A DNA stretch of 7,142 nucleotides from Clostridium sp. Lineage in GTDB: Bacteria; Bacillota; Clostridia; Acetivibrionales; Acetivibrionaceae. Below, in pieces: positions 6,029 to 7,142 of the stretch; within the stretch, counting starts at the first letter, position 1; every line of letters begins with the position of its first letter. Below the pieces are notes generated by a model. That model saw only the letters and a program-made list of their open reading frames with translations, had not been told where the DNA came from and made no database searches. The stretch spans positions 1 to 7,142 of the forward strand of contig DUVG01000196.1 in the NCBI GenBank assembly GCA_012841175.1, given 5' to 3'. The position numbers and the translations under genes are program-made.

Positions 6029-6083
6029 TTAATTGTTGTTAAGCAAAAAAATTCTTGTTTTTGTATTATTCAAAGTATTTACA

Positions 6084-6112
6084 TTGAGTGATGATGCTTA
6101 TTAAGTTATAAT
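6084..6112 (+). promoter_or_regulatory. Sigma-A promoter of the DUF4234-DUF2752 operon
   Basis: TTGAGT at 6084-6089 and a perfect TATAAT at 6107-6112, spacer 17 bp. A second TATAAT at 6129-6134 has TTATAA 17 bp upstream and may be a weaker start. A perfect TTGACA at 6159-6164 has no -10 at usable distance and runs into the ribosome binding site, so it is not counted as a promoter. Confidence 0.65.
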
Positions 6113-6196
6113 ATTGAAAGAATTCTTTTATAATATTTTTTTAATAACATATTTTAAGTTGACAACTAATATTAATTAAGAATAGGGGGTGAGAAC

Positions 6197-6541
6197 ATGG
6201 AGAAAAGAAGTATTGGAACTGCAATTTTGCTATCTATTATTACTTGTGGGATCTATGGTATATACTGGATGTACAAAATGACAGAAGATATCACAAATTA
6301 TAATGGAGAAAATGCAAATCCAGGAACAGAAATATTGCTAATGATTGTAACATGTGGAATTTATGTGTACTTTTGGAATTACAAGATGGGAAAAAGAATT
6401 TATACTGCACAATTAAATACAGAAGGTGCTGTTGCATCTGATGAGTCAGTATTGTACTTAATTCTTACCCTTTTGGGATTAAGCATTGTTTCAGTGGCAA
6501 TAATGCAAAGTAATATAAATAAACTAAGTGGTAGTTGGTAA
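6197..6541 (+). CDS. DUF4234 membrane protein with internal repeat
   Basis: 114-residue small membrane protein. Residues 10-32 and 46-68 are near-copies, each a transmembrane hairpin element reading IL-L-x-I-x-TCGIY followed by W and YKM with a charged tail, as in the DUF4234 family. A third hydrophobic segment (86-105) ends AIMQSNINKL, a pattern typical of the C-terminal part of the family and perhaps a degenerate third copy. No signal peptide or enzymatic motif is visible, and the function of DUF4234 proteins is not established. The ATG at 6197 has a strong ribosome binding site, GGGGGTGA (6185-6192). The DUF2752 gene starts one base after its stop codon (or overlaps it if the upstream GTG is used), so the two are very likely translated as a coupled pair. 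Confidence 0.87.
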   Translation: MEKRSIGTAILLSIITCGIYGIYWMYKMTEDITNYNGENANPGTEILLMIVTCGIYVYFWNYKMGKRIYTAQLNTEGAVASDESVLYLILTLLGLSIVSVAIMQSNINKLSGSW

Positions 6542-6542
6542 T

Positions 6543-6947
6543 GTGAAAAAAATTATTGTTGTATTTTTAGTTATAGGGCTTATAAGTATAGCTGTAAACA
6601 TTACAACAGGTAGAAGTATTTGTTTATTATTAAATTTAACTGGAATTCCTTGTCCTTCATGTGGAATGACAAGGGCAATAATTTCATTTATTAAAGGTGA
6701 TTTATCAGGAGCCTTTTACTATCATCCTTTATTTTTTCTACCTACTGTAGTTGTTCTTATTAATTACAAAAAAGTTAGAGAAAATAAAGTAGTATTTAAT
6801 AGGTTAACTTTTTTCTTTATTGCCATTTTCATGGTAGTATATATAATTCGATTTATTAAATTGTTTCCTGACAAAGAACCTTTTTTGTTTTATCAAAATG
6901 GTTTTTTTCCTATGATTTTTCGCTTTATAAAAAATTCATTCAATTAA
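6543..6947 (+). CDS. DUF2752 membrane protein (CPxCGMTR motif)
   Basis: Small membrane protein of the DUF2752 family, function unknown. The GTG at 6543 gives 134 residues starting MKKIIVVF, a normal N-terminal anchor, with AAGTGG at 6526-6531 as a weak ribosome binding site. An in-frame GTG at 6528 would add five residues but has no ribosome binding site and overlaps the upstream gene by 14 bp. Residues 32-45 carry the family hallmark GIPCPSCGMTRA (Cys37, Cys40 counted from the GTG at 6543), followed by GDLSGAFYYHPLFFLP, matching the family pattern of GD, then a short hydrophobic stretch, then HP. About three hydrophobic helices are present (residues 3-20, 64-74 and 88-107). The cysteine pair suggests metal or disulfide chemistry, which is inference. 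It follows the DUF4234 gene directly, a recurrent kind of pairing of small membrane proteins, and ends inside a terminator stem. Confidence 0.87.
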   Translation: MKKIIVVFLVIGLISIAVNITTGRSICLLLNLTGIPCPSCGMTRAIISFIKGDLSGAFYYHPLFFLPTVVVLINYKKVRENKVVFNRLTFFFIAIFMVVYIIRFIKLFPDKEPFLFYQNGFFPMIFRFIKNSFN

Positions 6948-6994
6948 AATAAAATCCCCTTATAATATAAATTTATAGGGGGATTTTATTTTAA
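6944..6994. terminator. Strong bidirectional terminator after the DUF2752 gene
   Basis: Arms 6944-6965 and 6973-6994 give a 22-bp stem with one G-U pair around a 7-nt loop. The GC part is CCCC against GGGGG and the outer part is A/T-rich on both sides (AAAATAAAAT and ATTTTATTTT), so it can end transcripts from either strand. The left arm overlaps the DUF2752 stop codon. Confidence 0.9.
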
Positions 6995-7020
6995 ATAAAC
7001 TTTTAAGATTATATAGGGAG

Positions 7021-7049
7021 AACCTCTATGGGGATTTGTCACAGAGGTT
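7021..7049 (-). terminator. Hairpin downstream of a minus-strand gene, possible terminator
   Basis: AACCTCTATG (7021-7030) and CACAGAGGTT (7040-7049) face each other around a 9-nt loop. As minus-strand RNA all ten positions pair, one as G-U; as plus-strand RNA that position is an A-C mismatch. This asymmetry favours a minus-strand transcript. There is no long U-run after the stem, so it may only be a 3' stability hairpin, with the 6944-6994 hairpin as the true stop. Confidence 0.4.
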
Positions 7050-7070
7050 TGAAATTAACAAACAGCTTGC

Positions 7071-7142
7071 TTAAGGCACAGAAGTATACATTTTGTTAGA
7101 AGGTGTAATAGGTACTCCTTTTAACTTGAATAAATCAGTTAA
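7071..7142 (-). CDS. Probable C-terminal fragment of a minus-strand gene, cut by window edge
   Basis: Only one of three minus-strand frames is open from the right edge; it gives 23 residues (LTDLFKLKGVPITPSNK then MYTSVP) and a TAA at 7071-7073. The composition is protein-like, and the stop is followed 21 bp later by a hairpin that pairs best as minus-strand RNA. I do not recognise the family. With so few codons an open frame by chance is possible. Confidence 0.4.
   Translation of the reverse strand, partial: LTDLFKLKGVPITPSNKMYTSVP

Larger units (their letters stand above)
5969..6196 (+). other. Intergenic regulatory region before the DUF4234 gene
   Basis: 228 bp without a gene. It holds a perfect Spo0A-like box (TTGTCGAA, 6021-6028), a sequence near-identical to one in the tsaD downstream region (TTGTTGT-TAAGCAAAAAAA, 6033-6051), a promoter (6084-6112), a palindrome AAAGAATTCTTT (6117-6128) and a repeat of TTATAATATT (6106-6115 and 6128-6137). 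No strong terminator for the preceding operon was found. Confidence 0.6.

Noticed and set aside
6159..6187. Perfect TTGACA as a second promoter for the DUF4234 gene
   Set aside because: The position 17 bp downstream falls in the ribosome binding site and has no -10-like sequence.

Overview
This 7.1 kb stretch is A+T-rich, with densely packed genes, strong AGGAGG/GGTGA-type ribosome binding sites and several TTG/GTG starts. Its protein families (UppP, TsaD, DUF402, a PHP phosphoesterase, a CPBP protease, and a DUF4234/DUF2752 pair) suggest a low-GC Gram-positive chromosome, most likely a clostridial Firmicute. A perfect Spo0A-type box (TTGTCGAA) hints at a spore-former but does not prove it. 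There are no tRNA or rRNA genes, insertion sequences, phage genes or CRISPR arrays.

Layout. (1) 1-1863, plus strand: the nearly complete uppP (lipid-carrier recycling for the cell wall), then tsaD (t6A modification of tRNA). (2) 1864-2398: a 535-bp gene-free gap between convergent genes, holding about eight DnaA-box-like 9-mers in two groups around an A+T-rich core of inverted repeats. It ends in a hairpin terminator. This is the most notable feature of the window. (3) 2399-3531, minus strand: a soluble-looking GH23 lytic transglycosylase preceded by a small protein with two cysteine clusters. (4) 3773-5968, plus strand: a likely operon of a DUF402 nucleotide-phosphatase-like protein, a PHP-domain phosphoesterase and a CPBP membrane protease, with a 20-bp gap and an 8-bp overlap. 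(5) 5969-6947, plus strand: a regulatory gap with a good sigma-A promoter and a Spo0A-like box, then a compact DUF4234-DUF2752 membrane-protein pair, closed by a 22-bp-stem terminator. (6) 6995-7142: a hairpin and the probable 3' end of a minus-strand gene running in from the right edge.

The genes are mostly housekeeping or envelope functions, not an obvious defence or biosynthetic island. The cell-envelope theme (UppP, transglycosylase, CPBP protease, DUF4234/DUF2752) recurs, but nothing ties these genes into one pathway. The best candidate for something undescribed is the DnaA-box cluster. Because both flanking genes point towards it, it cannot be the promoter of either, so a role in replication control (titration or reactivation of DnaA, or an origin) is the natural hypothesis.
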